Source: Euphorbia lathyris
Taxonomy: Eukaryota > Streptophyta > Magnoliopsida > Malpighiales > Euphorbiaceae
Reading direction: 5' to 3'
Length of the DNA: 64,000 bases
NCBI RefSeq assembly: GCF_963576675.1
Contig: NC_088917.1
Span: forward strand, 31,960,501-32,024,500
Shown here: in pieces, positions 42,167-53,136 of the stretch
Position numbering within the stretch: the stretch's first letter is position 1
Layout of the letters: the number at the start of each line of letters is the position of its first letter
The notes under the pieces: generated by a model
What the model saw: only the letters and a program-made list of their open reading frames with translations
Database searches by the model: none
What the model was told of the DNA's origin: nothing
Made by a program: the position numbers and the translations under genes

Positions 42167-43682
42167 GGGAAAATTATAAAAATGGATCAAATAGAAGGCT
42201 CATTTACATATTTAACCCATTTACTCAACCTACTACATATCTAGACTGATTTTGTGTGACTTTCCCATAATACCCCTAACCTTCTCACTTCCCCTTACGC
42301 GAACGTTCTCTACCCTCTTCTCTTTGGGTGCGCGAACGGCTGTTGGCTCCTCCATTAATGATTTGAAGACTTTTGATATTCCTATCTTCCTTTAAATTGC
42401 ACGAAATCTGCACCATTTCTCCAAATCACAATGAATTTCTTTTTTTTCTCTCTTCATCTCTTGATTCTGCAACTTCCTAATCCTAGAAAATGAAGCCATG
42501 ATTCTTCATTTTCATGTTCCTGCTCGTTACTTGGTTTCTTTCTTCTTGTTACCATCAAAGAAATGGTTATTCTACGTTATTTCCATCGTTTTTCCTAGTT
42601 TATTATATTGTTATTGTTGCTTTTAAGGGTGAAAGGCGCGAAAAATGTAAGTATCTGCTGTTTTTTCTGCATTGTTTCATGAATACACTTCGCGTAGTCG
42701 ATGATTTCGTGAAGATCTACGAAGAGAAAGAGCCTGAAACGTGACGATCTACTTCGTGAATCGATTAGTTCGCGAAGTCTGCGAGTAGAAAAGTTCATGA
42801 TTTCCCTCGCAGACTTCGCGAAAGCATCGATATGCGACGTAGATCGTCACGTTTCAGACCTCGCATACCTCGCGAAAACATCGATTAGTGAAGTAAAATC
42901 ATCTATTTCCCTGCACATTTACATTCGTATGCTTCGCTAATCCTTATTTCGCAAAGCCAAAATCGTCTTTTTCCTGCCTAACACGATTAATTTTTCCTGA
43001 AGGTGGTTGATTACATAACATCCCTTTCTAGAAGGCGGCGTATTGGGATGTAGGGGAGATGACTTTCCTTCCTGTATAGGGAGAAATTTCCCTCAAGATT
43101 GGCACATTCACTTTAAAATGATTGGTTAGGAGAGATTGTGCCAATCTTGGTGTGCACCATGGGACATGTCCATCCCAAAAGGTCTGGATTTCCATTTCTC
43201 ATCCCAAAAGGTCTGGACTTCCTGTAGAGAGAGAAATTTTCGTCCAGATTAGTCAGGTTCACATTGAAGTGATTTGTTAGGAGTTTATTGTGGCAATCTT
43301 GTTGTAAATTTTGATAATGTTATGATTTTAATGTTAGAATCCGTTGTTGTTTGGCATTTTTTGTTATATACCACTTCGCGAATTAGCTTTAAAACACATC
43401 CAGGCTTCGCATATGCTAATTAAATTCATCAAGTAAACCAAACATTAGCTTCACAGGCTCCGCATATGCTAATTAAATTCATCAAGTAAACCCAAACATT
43501 AGCTTCGTAGGCTTCACATAATATCGAATCTGCGAAGTCAGACGGGAGGGAGACAGACACACGTAAATATTGAGGGTATCATGAGAAAGTCACACAAAAA
43601 CAGTCTAGATATGTAGTAGGTTGAGTAAATGGGTTAAATATGTAAATTGACCTCCCATTTGACCTTGTTTTGTAATTTTCCC
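42167..43682. mobile_element. Non-autonomous MULE with ~105-bp terminal inverted repeats
   Basis: The arms 42167-42280 and about 43570-43682 are near-identical inverse repeats (GGGAAAATTA..., 'acccatttactcaacctac', 'tagactg'). They are flanked by a 9-bp duplication with one mismatch, TTTTATAAT (42158-42166) and TTATATAAT (43683-43691). The interior contains many TTCGCGAA-like words, a large hairpin, an ~85-bp tandem-like duplication (about 43070-43155 and 43222-43305) and a ~50-bp one (about 43395-43500). It encodes no transposase. The interior may be a filler or captured fragment; I do not recognise a gene in it. Confidence 0.85.
42735..42857. repeat. Large imperfect hairpin inside the MULE
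   Basis: The arm 42735-42785 (tgaaacgtgacgatctac ... cgcgaagtctgcgag) pairs imperfectly with 42806-42857, leaving a 20-nt loop. Both ends of the arms match well and the middle is diverged. Confidence 0.8.
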
Positions 43683-43691
43683 TTATATAAT

Positions 43692-44623
43692 TTGTTTTTA
43701 TTTCATTAAGAGATTCAAATCTATTTAGAAGCAGTTCCCATTAATAAATTATTTATGGGCATTTTCTTCAAGCATTTGGAGATTTCAAACTTTGATATCT
43801 CCAACTAAAGAAGTTCGATAGAAATAGAAGATGCATAGATAACTAAAATCGGAAAACGCAAAGGTGTAAGAAATTATAAGAAATCTTTATGTTTCTAAAA
43901 GTAATTATTCATTTTTTTTCCATATATAATAGGTACTTTGTTCTCAATTGTGTTGTTGTTTTGTTTTTATAAAACAATAGTTGTGTCGTTCCCCAGATTC
44001 CATACATTTCGCTAGCTTATCTATGTCTTCTTTTTTATTTGTCTTATTTTTTTTCAAAATGATTTTGTACATTTGTATTCTTTTTTAGTATATGTTGCTA
44101 GGTGTAATCGTTTCGATTGTCAACTCTAACTAAAATTTAGATTTTCAGCTTTATATGAACTCAACCGTTAGGTTTAATGACATTTAGATTAAGTTTTCAA
44201 ATTCAGAAATTTGGTGAAAAGCACTGATTTTTTTTTAATTTGGGTTTATCTAACTGATATGGATTGTATTTTTTTATTATTATTATGCATTTTGGTACGA
44301 ATAGATATAAAGTTTCACGCAATAGTGGTTCATTGAAGTTGAAGACATATTGAAGAAAATAATCAAAGAAATATTAAAACATTATACTTACAATGAAGTA
44401 TATTTCAATTATAAATTATGTTATATCAGTATTAGTATTCTAAGTTTCTTTCTCATTTTTTAATTATAGATTTACATTATTATTATTATCTAACAACTAA
44501 ACTAAATAGACCCTATAATCATCTGAACCAAATAGGCTCTATAATATTGTTTTAGCGAAATATCGAAACTTAAAACTTATATAGTGATCAAGTATAAGAG
44601 GTTTGTTTGGAGTTGAATTCTGA
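43692..44623. other. AT-rich stretch, no recognisable feature
   Basis: No coding frame, RNA or element border could be supported here. Confidence 0.6.
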
Positions 44624-44628
44624 GTTTT

Positions 44629-46379
44629 TGTCACACCCGACCCTAAATGACCTCAATCGGCATCAGGCGTGAAATAGAAAGATCATAATCAATACTTAGG
44701 AGTCTCCAATTTATCTCAATATCATAATATCATATTATATTACAATTGAAATAAGCAGCCAACTTCCAAACCTCATCTAATCGGTCGGTAACCTTCTCTA
44801 TATCATGTACTTTATCACCTAAAAATATTAAAACATTTAAAAACGTGAGACAAAAATCTCAGTAAGAAACTATCAGCTACAAAAACCAAGTTTACTTAAC
44901 ATAGCTACATATACACATTTAGAAAGTGATTTAATCAAAACCTTATAAAATATACTCAAAACTGAAGTTCATAATATAGTCAAAGTAGTAAACCAAAACC
45001 ATAAAAATATATAATCTTGTATCCATTTTTGAGTTCAAAACCTTATAAAATATCGTAATCAAATAAGTGTTTTATCAAACCACTCGTATTTAATCAAACG
45101 TAAAACCTTATATCAAAATCAATCATAACCGAAAACATAATCCAAATGAACTTAAAATATTGTATCCATCCTTGAGTTTCTCCCCATAAGTATCAATCCA
45201 ATAACCACATATATAGTCGAGACGTCTCTTAACATTGCCTATCCCATATGGCATTACCCAACACTTCGCTGCCATACCCAATAGGTCTTCACACTGTGTA
45301 CACAGGCCATGTCCCTCACTGAACATGGTCTTCAAATATAAAAGCACCGATCCGGATAACACTCGATGGATATAAAATCATAAAATCATAAAATCATAAT
45401 AACGTGCTCAAATTTCCTTTCACAATCAATTTCCAAACTATTTAATAACCATAAATCATTTGGCTACAATTAGCCCTTTTGTATCATAAAAATCATATTT
45501 GGACTTCAATCCAAAATAATAACAATAATAACCGCAACCGATTTCTCAATCCAAAAACAATTCGTAATAAATCATCAAATTCATTTTGTTCAATATAGAT
45601 ATATATTGAAACCAAAAACATATATGTATATATGTAAATCAACCAAATTAAACCTTAAATCAACATAATCAAGTAAAATCTGAAATTCACATAGACGCAT
45701 AATCAATAGCTTCATTTGAACCGTAATTTCACAAGAAAAAGCAAAATCATGAAAAACCCTAATTTTACAAAATTCCTGCATAACCCTAAAATATCAATTT
45801 CTGCAAATTCTTTGATTATATATATATATATATATCCATATACATAAAACTCAAAATATAGTTGATAGTTACTTACCTTGGTCACTAATTGAAGAAAACA
45901 GACCCGCTCAATTCTCCTCTAAATTCTGTCTAAGACATTTCCTTCCAAACACTGCCGAAACTCAAAAGCTCTTCGGGTAGGACTTAGATCTATCCATAAA
46001 GATGCTATGGTTCCAATTTCGAGTGATTCCAACAGTCAAATCTCTATAAATCAAAGAAACGGTGTAGAAACGGTCGAAGAACGACGAAGAAAACGAAAAA
46101 TAAAAGAACAGAGAAAAGAAAAAGAAAAAACAAGAAAAGGTGATCCTGATCTCCACCTCTTTGACTATATATAATCCAAATCTGATAAATATCCAGTTTG
46201 GTCCTCCATCTTTATATAATCTTTTAAAAATTACTCTAAACTTTTAATTTACACATAAAACCATCGAATTAACTTCAAATTTTTCCTATAACACCAAATA
46301 AAAATCACATACACCCAATAATTATAATATATAGTACTATCAAGGTATAAATTCTAGAAATTTAGACCCGAACGTGACA
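44629..46379 (-). repeat. Left (3') LTR of the Gypsy-type element
   Basis: 1751 bp, TGTCACACCCGACC... to ...CGAACGTGACA on the plus strand. It contains a TA microsatellite near 45820 and short cataaaat repeats near 45375. By eye it differs from the right LTR by scattered substitutions and small repeat-length changes only. Confidence 0.92.
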
Positions 46380-48160
46380 ATTCTCTCCACCTTAAAAAAA
46401 ATTTCGTCCTCGAAATTCACATCCTCTAATCTAAATTTTATTCCTCAAATAATCTCCAAGATCACAAAATTATTTCACATTATCAAGATTCCTCATAATC
46501 ATCATAAGACCACAAATTCTAATGTTTCCTTCCATTAACTTCGTCATTTATCAATATCGACATCTTAATATACTCTTAGTAACTCTAAACTTCAACATAG
46601 TCAATTCCATCACCAATAAAGCCACAATAAAACTTCAAACATCATATATTCAATTTTATATCATATGATATACTGTATATTCATATCTTCATATCATTAA
46701 ACAAAATCTCACTTTAATCACAATTGATTTCATCAATTGCATATATATCAAATATATTCCACATATCTCCAAGTTCTATAGACTTCAAAAATATCACTTT
46801 TGAACCGCTAATATGTTTGATATTATATTTTTCTTAAACTTTAAATAATTCGAATCAATAATTTGCATCAGCATATAATCTTACTTCATCATAATAATAA
46901 TACTTATATCTATAATTTTTCACTCCAATCATGATGAATATGAACTCCAAGTCATCATTATCAATCAAATATAAACCGTATAGCGATAACATATTTCCTC
47001 TATGAATATCACCTTGACTTATTTATTTTCGTAAAACCTCTATAATCAAATCCTTACAATAAGAAAAATCAATATAGATCATTCTTATACCCATCATCCT
47101 ACATCCCATTAATAACTCCAAATAAATTTAAGTTTCTCATCAAATTATATGAATAACAAATACGATTTACTTAAATCGCAATATGAAAGTTTTTGCAATC
47201 TCCAAGCAATATCCTCAAACACAATAGCTCTTAATTTCCTACCTCAAACTGTGCTTAAAATCTGTAAAATTTGTCCTCAACATTCATATCTAATTATTTC
47301 CTCAAACACTATTTAAGCTTACCAAATTTTCATATTTAATCATCAAATCATGAACTCCAAATATATTCTTCCACTTTACTTCTCATTGATCACTAACATC
47401 GGTATCTCTCTAAACATCATGTATATAACTCTCAATAATTCTAAACCTCAACCCAATGAAGTTCACCAATAAAACAGTAATTTAAATTTCATATCTCATT
47501 TATTCAACTTAAGATTCTATAATACACTAAATTCATGTTATAATCTCTCAATCATTAATCAACTTCCAAAACCATTAAATGAGACCTCCATATTTTATCT
47601 TTCTCAATCCCATATCTATTATCTTCAATTTATCACTTTATCATTTCTTCAATCTCCTATAGTCCTAAGAAGACCAACTTATCATGTAAACCAGTAGAAA
47701 TGTCTCTCAGACAAGGAGAAAAATCAAAGCAAAAACCAAATTCTGGTTTAACGCTAAAATGACCAACATATGCCGTTTTCAGCATAACTTTTTCATACGG
47801 AGTCCGATTAAGGCGATTCAAAAACCCTTGGAAACGTAAGATAATAATAAAGAACTTTCATTTAGGACTCTATGACATATTCAGCCTCTATCTGGTAGAA
47901 AAATGCATCATAAGATTCAGATACGAATCTGATTCTCCCGCAACACCTATATAGACAATTCTCTATTATCTCTAGCTCAAAGTTATAATTTACTCATATC
48001 TCATATATATATGGTTGTAAGCTAACTATTAAACTCTCACATATCAACTCCAAGTCATACTTAAGATCATATATGTAACCCATGTCGCCAAATATCAAAT
48101 AATTTACTAATTACACCCAATATTTTACTAACCATCAAATCCTCGAAAAATTTCAAATTA
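46380..48160 (-). other. Non-coding internal region of the Gypsy-type element
   Basis: It begins with the polypurine tract complement (ttctctccacctta, from 46381). The remainder is AT-rich without any long frame on either strand. The stretch near 47745-47830 reads on the minus strand like a Gypsy untranslated leader (ACTCCGTATGAAAAAGTTATG). No gag, protease, RT or integrase motif was found. Confidence 0.7.
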
Positions 48161-48163
48161 TTT

Positions 48164-48490
48164 CACTAGTACAGAAATGCTCACTTGTGTCGCACCTATT
48201 GTGTCGCGCTTGAAGAGAAAGCGACACAACAGATTAACTAGTGTCGCGCGTTCTGTAAACGCGACACAACTAAGTATTCCGTGTCATGCTTGAAGAGCGT
48301 GCGTCACAAACGAGTTACTTCTTGTATCGCATGTCTTACAGTGTGACACAAGAGCAAGCTTGTGACGCGCCTTTACTAAAGCGACACAAGGAGTGTTTTA
48401 TCTTTGTGACACGCTTTTATAAAAGCGAAGGAGTGTGTTATCTTTGTGTCGCTCCTTTATAAAAGTGCGACACAACTAATACGAACTACT
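48164..48490. repeat. CACTA left subterminal TGTGTCGC array
   Basis: About a dozen copies, in both orientations, of TGTGTCGC or one-mismatch variants. A matching array fills 52744-53001. These are likely transposase-binding sites. Confidence 0.8.
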
Positions 48491-48884
48491 ATTTGGAACG
48501 ACCTAATTAAGCTTAATTCAAACAATTAGATACATGATTAAAACATGGAGGGGTCTAATTGACAAGAGACAAAGTAAACAGGTTCAGATTCCTATGTATA
48601 TAAATCAATGGGGGACTAAATTATAAAATGGGAATGGGTCGATTTGAACAAAAATTGGATTAGCAAGGACTAAACCTGAATAAACAAAATAAGGGTTTAA
48701 AAGAATAAAAAACCTATTACATATTCTCAAATAGGTTAGGGATCATTTGGCAGCCCCCAGCCCCCTCTTTTTAGCTCAAACCACGCGATTGCCTTACTTA
48801 TCGTTGCCGGAACTTACAATTTCTGTTTCGCCGGTTCTTTTCTCTGGTAATTCCTTGAGAATCGCTGGCTTGAGTCAACCGATT

Positions 48885-48999
48885 CGGCGATGGAGTTCTT
48901 TTGACTGGAAGACCCAGAGGTTTTGGCTTCGTTGTTTTTGCAGATCCTCCTATTCTCGATAGGGTTCTTCAAGATAAGCATACTATCGATGGAAGAACG
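48885..48999 (+). pseudogene. Captured exon of an RRM (hnRNP-like) RNA-binding protein
   Basis: The frame reads TGRPRGFGFVVFADP...VLQDKHTIDGRT and ends ACG|GTGAG, a good 5' splice site. GFGFVVF is the RNP1 motif of an RNA recognition motif. The following ILDRVLQDKHTIDGRTV pattern is typical of plant hnRNP A/B- or Musashi-like proteins, which bind RNA in nucleus or cytoplasm. Only part of one RRM is present; the start codon and second RRM are absent, so it cannot make the parent protein. The intron donor is kept, so capture was from genomic DNA. The upstream ~100 bp may be the parent's leader or another fragment. Confidence 0.8.
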
Positions 49000-49237
49000 G
49001 TGAGATACAGTTTTCGATTTCATTGTTTTGCTAGGCTTTTGTGAATTGATGTTTCTCTGTTTGAATTTCTTTGGGTTATATGTATTAGCTGTTTACTACT
49101 TTGTGTTCTTATCGTTCTTAATTTGGTTTTCTATTCTTTCTTTCTGTTAGTTTTCTTCTTCTCCTTCTTGTTAGTCCAAGTATAGTTCAGCTTGTTTCTA
49201 TTGTTAATGACGTTTGAGGTTCTTGTTATTTTGGTAT

Positions 49238-50043
49238 CAAATACCATAACTTATAGTTCTATCACTCAACACCTCAAAAATTGAACTATTTTACTTTGTC
49301 AATGTACTTGAATGATCCTGTTTAACTAGAAAACAGTCAATTAGGTCATCGTTTGTGCAGGTACCTAATTACAATTTTTCTCTTATTTTTCTTTGATTTT
49401 AGTGAATAATTGCGATTTTTTCAACATAATGTATGTGCTGCAGGAACATATGTAGACATGCTTGCAGTTATTTTCCTATCACTCTCCATGTTGAAGACAT
49501 GAGTGATTTTCATTCGGATCGAGCTTATGGTTTGTTCTGTATTTTTTTCTGTTTTATTTCCATTTTCCTGATTTAATTGCTTCCAGAATTCTTTATTATT
49601 CAAATACCATAACTTATAGTTCTATCACTCAACACCTCAAAAATTGAACTATTTTACTTTGTCAATGTACTTTGTCAATCAGTTCCATTATACCATGGAT
49701 AAGACATGGACATGTATAATTTACCCCACAATGTCTTCAATCTTTCCCTGAGTGTGGTTTGCATTTAAATGAATATTAAGTGAATGCTGGTTAGAGTTGT
49801 TACTATGAACTATGTATTGCATTGCTCTTTTTCCCCTTATTCATTCTTTACTTGTTTTAGATGTTTTTTAGTTTAATTTTATAGCTAGGGATTTAGCTAA
49901 TTTAATTATTTGAAAGGAGGCCATGGATAAGACATGGACATGTATAATTTACCCCACAATGTCTTCAATCTTTCCCTGAGTGTGGTTTGCATTTAAATGA
50001 ATATTTAGTGAATGCTGGTTAGAGTTATTACTATGAACTATGT
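49238..50043. repeat. Two pairs of direct repeats inside the CACTA element
   Basis: A perfect 72-bp pair lies at 49238-49309 and 49601-49672 (caaataccataacttatag...). A ~123-bp pair with few differences lies at 49693-49815 and 49921-50043 (ccatggataagacatgg...). They sit in intron-like sequence and indicate local duplication during assembly of the captured cargo. Confidence 0.88.
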
Positions 50044-50807
50044 GCACTTGTTTTCAAGGGTATCTAGTCACTTAACTTTGCAGTTTGTCCATATCAATTG
50101 CTTGTCCTATTTAATTGATCTTCATAAATTTGTGGTATAATTGGTCTCTGACATATGGCAATTGCATCTCAATAGTTGTTCTTATATTAAATGTTGCTTC
50201 CTATCTCAATAGTTGTTCTCATGATAGACATCACCTTATGATTATGGGATGTGAAGGAGAATCTTCCTGTAAGTAATGTTTTTTCTTTTGCTAAAGTAAA
50301 TTGGATGTGCACTTCCGTCTTTGGTTTTTGTTCTTGAGTTCCCAGTACCATATCTGGGATCAGGTAATCCTACATTTTCAGATGAATACTATGGCAATAT
50401 AGAAAATGATTAGAATTTCTCCATTTAAATTTGATTACAGGTTCGGCTGTCAAATTCTCAATCTAATCAGCGTAATCCACTTCTGAATGTTCTAGTGCAG
50501 AAGAGAGGTACTGACTTCTTCTTTTCATTGCTTGTTTTATTTGTTTCTTTTTTTTTGTGTGTTTCGCTACTTTTGAGAATGTATTGAATGGTTTACCATT
50601 TATATACGAGAAGTGCCTTTAATGTTTATCTTATAGATGGTCGAATGAGATACGAGAAGTGTCTTTAATGTTTTTGTGCAACTAGGGCGATTCTTGTGAT
50701 TATGCTCATTTTGAGTGGGAGTGAAGATCACTTCTCCGTTGAGCATGCTTACTTTAATTTCGGTGCTTAACCTTTTGTTTCTTACATGTTTTCGTGTTGA
50801 TATTAAG

Positions 50808-50915
50808 GAGGCGCTCAATCGGCTTCTGAGAGAGATTGTCGATGCCTGCCATCAGGGCATCAAGCGCGCAATGGATCTCTCTATGAAACACGAATACCTT
50901 CCTGAAGATCTTCAG
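50808..50915 (+). pseudogene. Captured exon of an unidentified gene
   Basis: 36 open codons (EALNRLLREIVDACHQGIKRAMDL...) between an AAG acceptor-like site and CAG|GTGTTT. Its codon content and helical, charged sequence look like real protein-coding DNA, unlike its AT-rich flanks. I do not recognise the protein. Confidence 0.5.
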
Positions 50916-51319
50916 GTGTTTGTTTGTCTATTTAATTGTCTTTTCTGTTTTATGGATTTTTGAGATTTAATTGTTTTATGCATCATGTGCGTATCTAAGT
51001 ATTCTATTGTGATGGACATGTCTAGAGTTTGAGGGTCGGCCGACCCTCCCTGGCTCCGCCCTGTTTGTTTCCTCTTAATTTCTTATGCTAGGTTAAAGCT
51101 TACATATTTATGCAAATTTAAAACAAATTTTATTTTTTTAATTTCTAAATTACGCCTGACATTGAGTTGTAATTTGGGTCTGAATTACATGCATCTTTCA
51201 CTCTAATTTTTGTAGGGGTTTTTTTTTTCTTTTGGGGGAGTCTCCCCTTTGCCTTATATTTTATCTAATGTTACATGGATTATAATGCTTTGATGTGGAT
51301 AACTATACTTGTTCCTGCA

Positions 51320-51535
51320 GATGAATGTGCAAATATCTTGAGTTAATGAAAAATGGGACCTGACCTAGAGAAATCAAAAGTTGAAATTGGAGCCTTGACT
51401 AGAAAAGATAATGGAAGTGTAACCCATAATCAAGAAGATAGTCTTGTGCAGTGTATGAGCAACTATGAGGATAATAACTTTCATGAAGAAGTTATGAATG
51501 ATAGCCTAGCTAAGATTGCCCATCTGCAGAGGAGG
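51320..51535 (+). pseudogene. Possible captured exon of an unidentified gene
   Basis: The region from about 51320 to the donor-like ag|gtaatt at 51534-51540 has an open frame (LEKSKVEIGALTRKDN...IAHLQRR). It ends in a phase that does not join in frame to the following MAP-kinase exon, so it probably comes from a different source. The product is not recognised. Confidence 0.35.
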
Positions 51536-51613
51536 TAATTTCTAGTTTGAAATCCTTCTCATATGAATTTCATCTGCTTCTGATCTTGATATACGTTTTT
51601 GTTCTCTGTGCAG

Positions 51614-52470
51614 GCATTAGCAGATCCATATTTCTATGATTTAGCAAATAAGAAGAATGAACCATCAAGGCAACCCATTTCAAAATTAGAATTTGAATTT
51701 GAAAGGAGGAAGTTGACAAAAGATGACGTAAGAAAACTGATTTATAGAGAGGCAAAGATGCTTAGTTCACTTATCCTCTGCTAGCTTTGGTGGTAGAATT
51801 CTCCTTCCTTGTGATTAATATATTCTAAAACAAACAGATTTTGGAGTACCATCCAGAGATGTTGAAAGAGTACCTCCGTGGAACAGATCATACTCACTTT
51901 GTGTATCCAAGGTCAGACATTCATTCAAGTAGTATCTCTTATAGTATAAAAGAGGAAAAAACGTTACAATTTAGATTAAACTGACCAATGCTCAATCTTT
52001 TGATTTGCCAGTGGCGTTGATTGCTTTAAGGAGCAATTTGCACATCTTGAGGAATGCGACGGTAGAAGAGAAAGAAACAGTCCTCATAGGAAGCACGCCA
52101 CCTCCTTGCCTAGGTAAGCACAGTGGGACACATTTGCTTTTTCAAACCGATGCCTTTTCTCTTCTAAATGATATTTTCCTTTTCCTCCAGGGAGCACATC
52201 TGCTCAACGGATGAAACTGATATCGTCGTCATTAAGCGATCTGCAAATTCGGTTACACGTCCAACCGTGCAGAGCCCTCCAAAGTGGCAAGCAGCCGAAG
52301 AGTCGCAATCGACTGAAGAGCTGCAATCTGCAAACAGAAATGCAGTTGCGGTACAGGCTAATTCTACCAAACCCAAGTGCAGCACCCGTAGCCTGTTGAA
52401 AAGTGACAGTATTTGCGCTTCAATGTGCATTGGAATTGTTGGAAATGATCGTGAAGTGCATGCTCTCTAA
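51614..52470 (+). pseudogene. Captured C-terminal exons of a TDY-class MAP kinase
   Basis: Four exons, 51614-51751, 51838-51911, 52012-52113 and 52191-52470, total 594 bp and join in one open frame of 197 codons ending TAA. Exon 1 reads ALADPYFYDLA then FEFERRKLTKDDVRKLIYRE; exon 2 ILEYHPEMLKEYLRGTDHTHF; exon 3 FKEQFAHLEE; exon 4 REHICSTDE...STRSLLKSDS. This order is that of the end of the kinase domain plus the long C-terminal tail of plant TDY-type MAP kinases. The catalytic lobes and TDY loop are missing, so no kinase activity is possible. Introns have AG acceptors; the first donor is GC rather than GT. It is a gene fragment carried by the CACTA element, perhaps still transcribed. Confidence 0.83.
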
Positions 52471-52743
52471 TTTATGCTAGATCCTGACCGCCTAATATAC
52501 TTGTTGAAGTATTAGAGTAGTGTACCATGCATTTTCTTTATCTGTTATAAGATACATTTAGTGCTTGCATTTTCAAAATATGTGAGACGTAAGCTTCTGA
52601 AACTAATTCACATATGTATGTATTTATGCAATGTGGTACTTGTAGTTTTATTGTGTATGTTTTATAATATCAAGTAAATTTTAATTATAAAATTTTATGC
52701 TGGATGCTGGAAAATTTTGTATTTTTTTTTTAAAATCAATATT

Positions 52744-53001
52744 TTGTGTCGCGCGTGGTGAAGGAGCGATACAAAGTGTACCAGATTAACTCGGGAGCTT
52801 GTGTCGCACACTTGGAGCGCGTCACAAGAAGTATCGTTCTATTGTATCGTGCTCATATAATAAACGACACAACAGATGAGTAGCTTGTGTCGTTCTCAAG
52901 AGCGATGCAAAGTTCTTGTGTCGCACCCCTGTTGTGTCGCATAAAAGTGCGACGCAATAATCTGAAAAAGTGCGACACAAGTAAGCATTTTTTTACTAGT
53001 G
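52744..53001. repeat. CACTA right subterminal TGTGTCGC array
   Basis: Counterpart of the left array, with dense TGTGTCGC / GCGACACAA words ending in the terminal inverted repeat. Confidence 0.8.
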
Positions 53002-53120
53002 TTTCTTAGCCTGCACCAAATATCCATATTCCTCAATTACTATCGATTATTTCTTAGCTATCACCAAATATTCATATTCCTCAATTACTATCAACCTTAG
53101 GTCCGAAGAATTTAACCTAG

Positions 53121-53133
53121 AGCTCTGATACCA
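53121..53133 (-). other. Primer binding site of the Gypsy-type element
   Basis: On the minus strand TGGTATCAGAGCT, complementary to initiator tRNA-Met, starts three nucleotides after the right LTR. It fixes the element's orientation as minus. Confidence 0.92.
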
Positions 53134-53136
53134 AAC

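Larger units (their letters stand above)
48164..53001. mobile_element. Pack-CACTA: non-autonomous CACTA transposon with captured exons
   Basis: Termini CACTAGTACAGAAATGCT (left) and, in reverse complement, CACTAGTAAAAAAATGCT (right) continue into CTTGTGTCGC. The 3-bp duplication TTT lies at 48161-48163 and 53002-53004. The subterminal 300 bp at each end are packed with TGTGTCGC / GCGACACA words, the CACTA transposase-binding type of array. There is no transposase. The ~3.8-kb interior carries host-gene exons and introns in plus orientation, on the strand opposite to the surrounding Gypsy element. Confidence 0.9.

Noticed and set aside
42514..42744. Short ORF with a hydrophobic start, possibly a secreted peptide gene
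   Set aside because: It lies inside a MULE, has no recognisable family and is within what chance frames give in AT-rich DNA.
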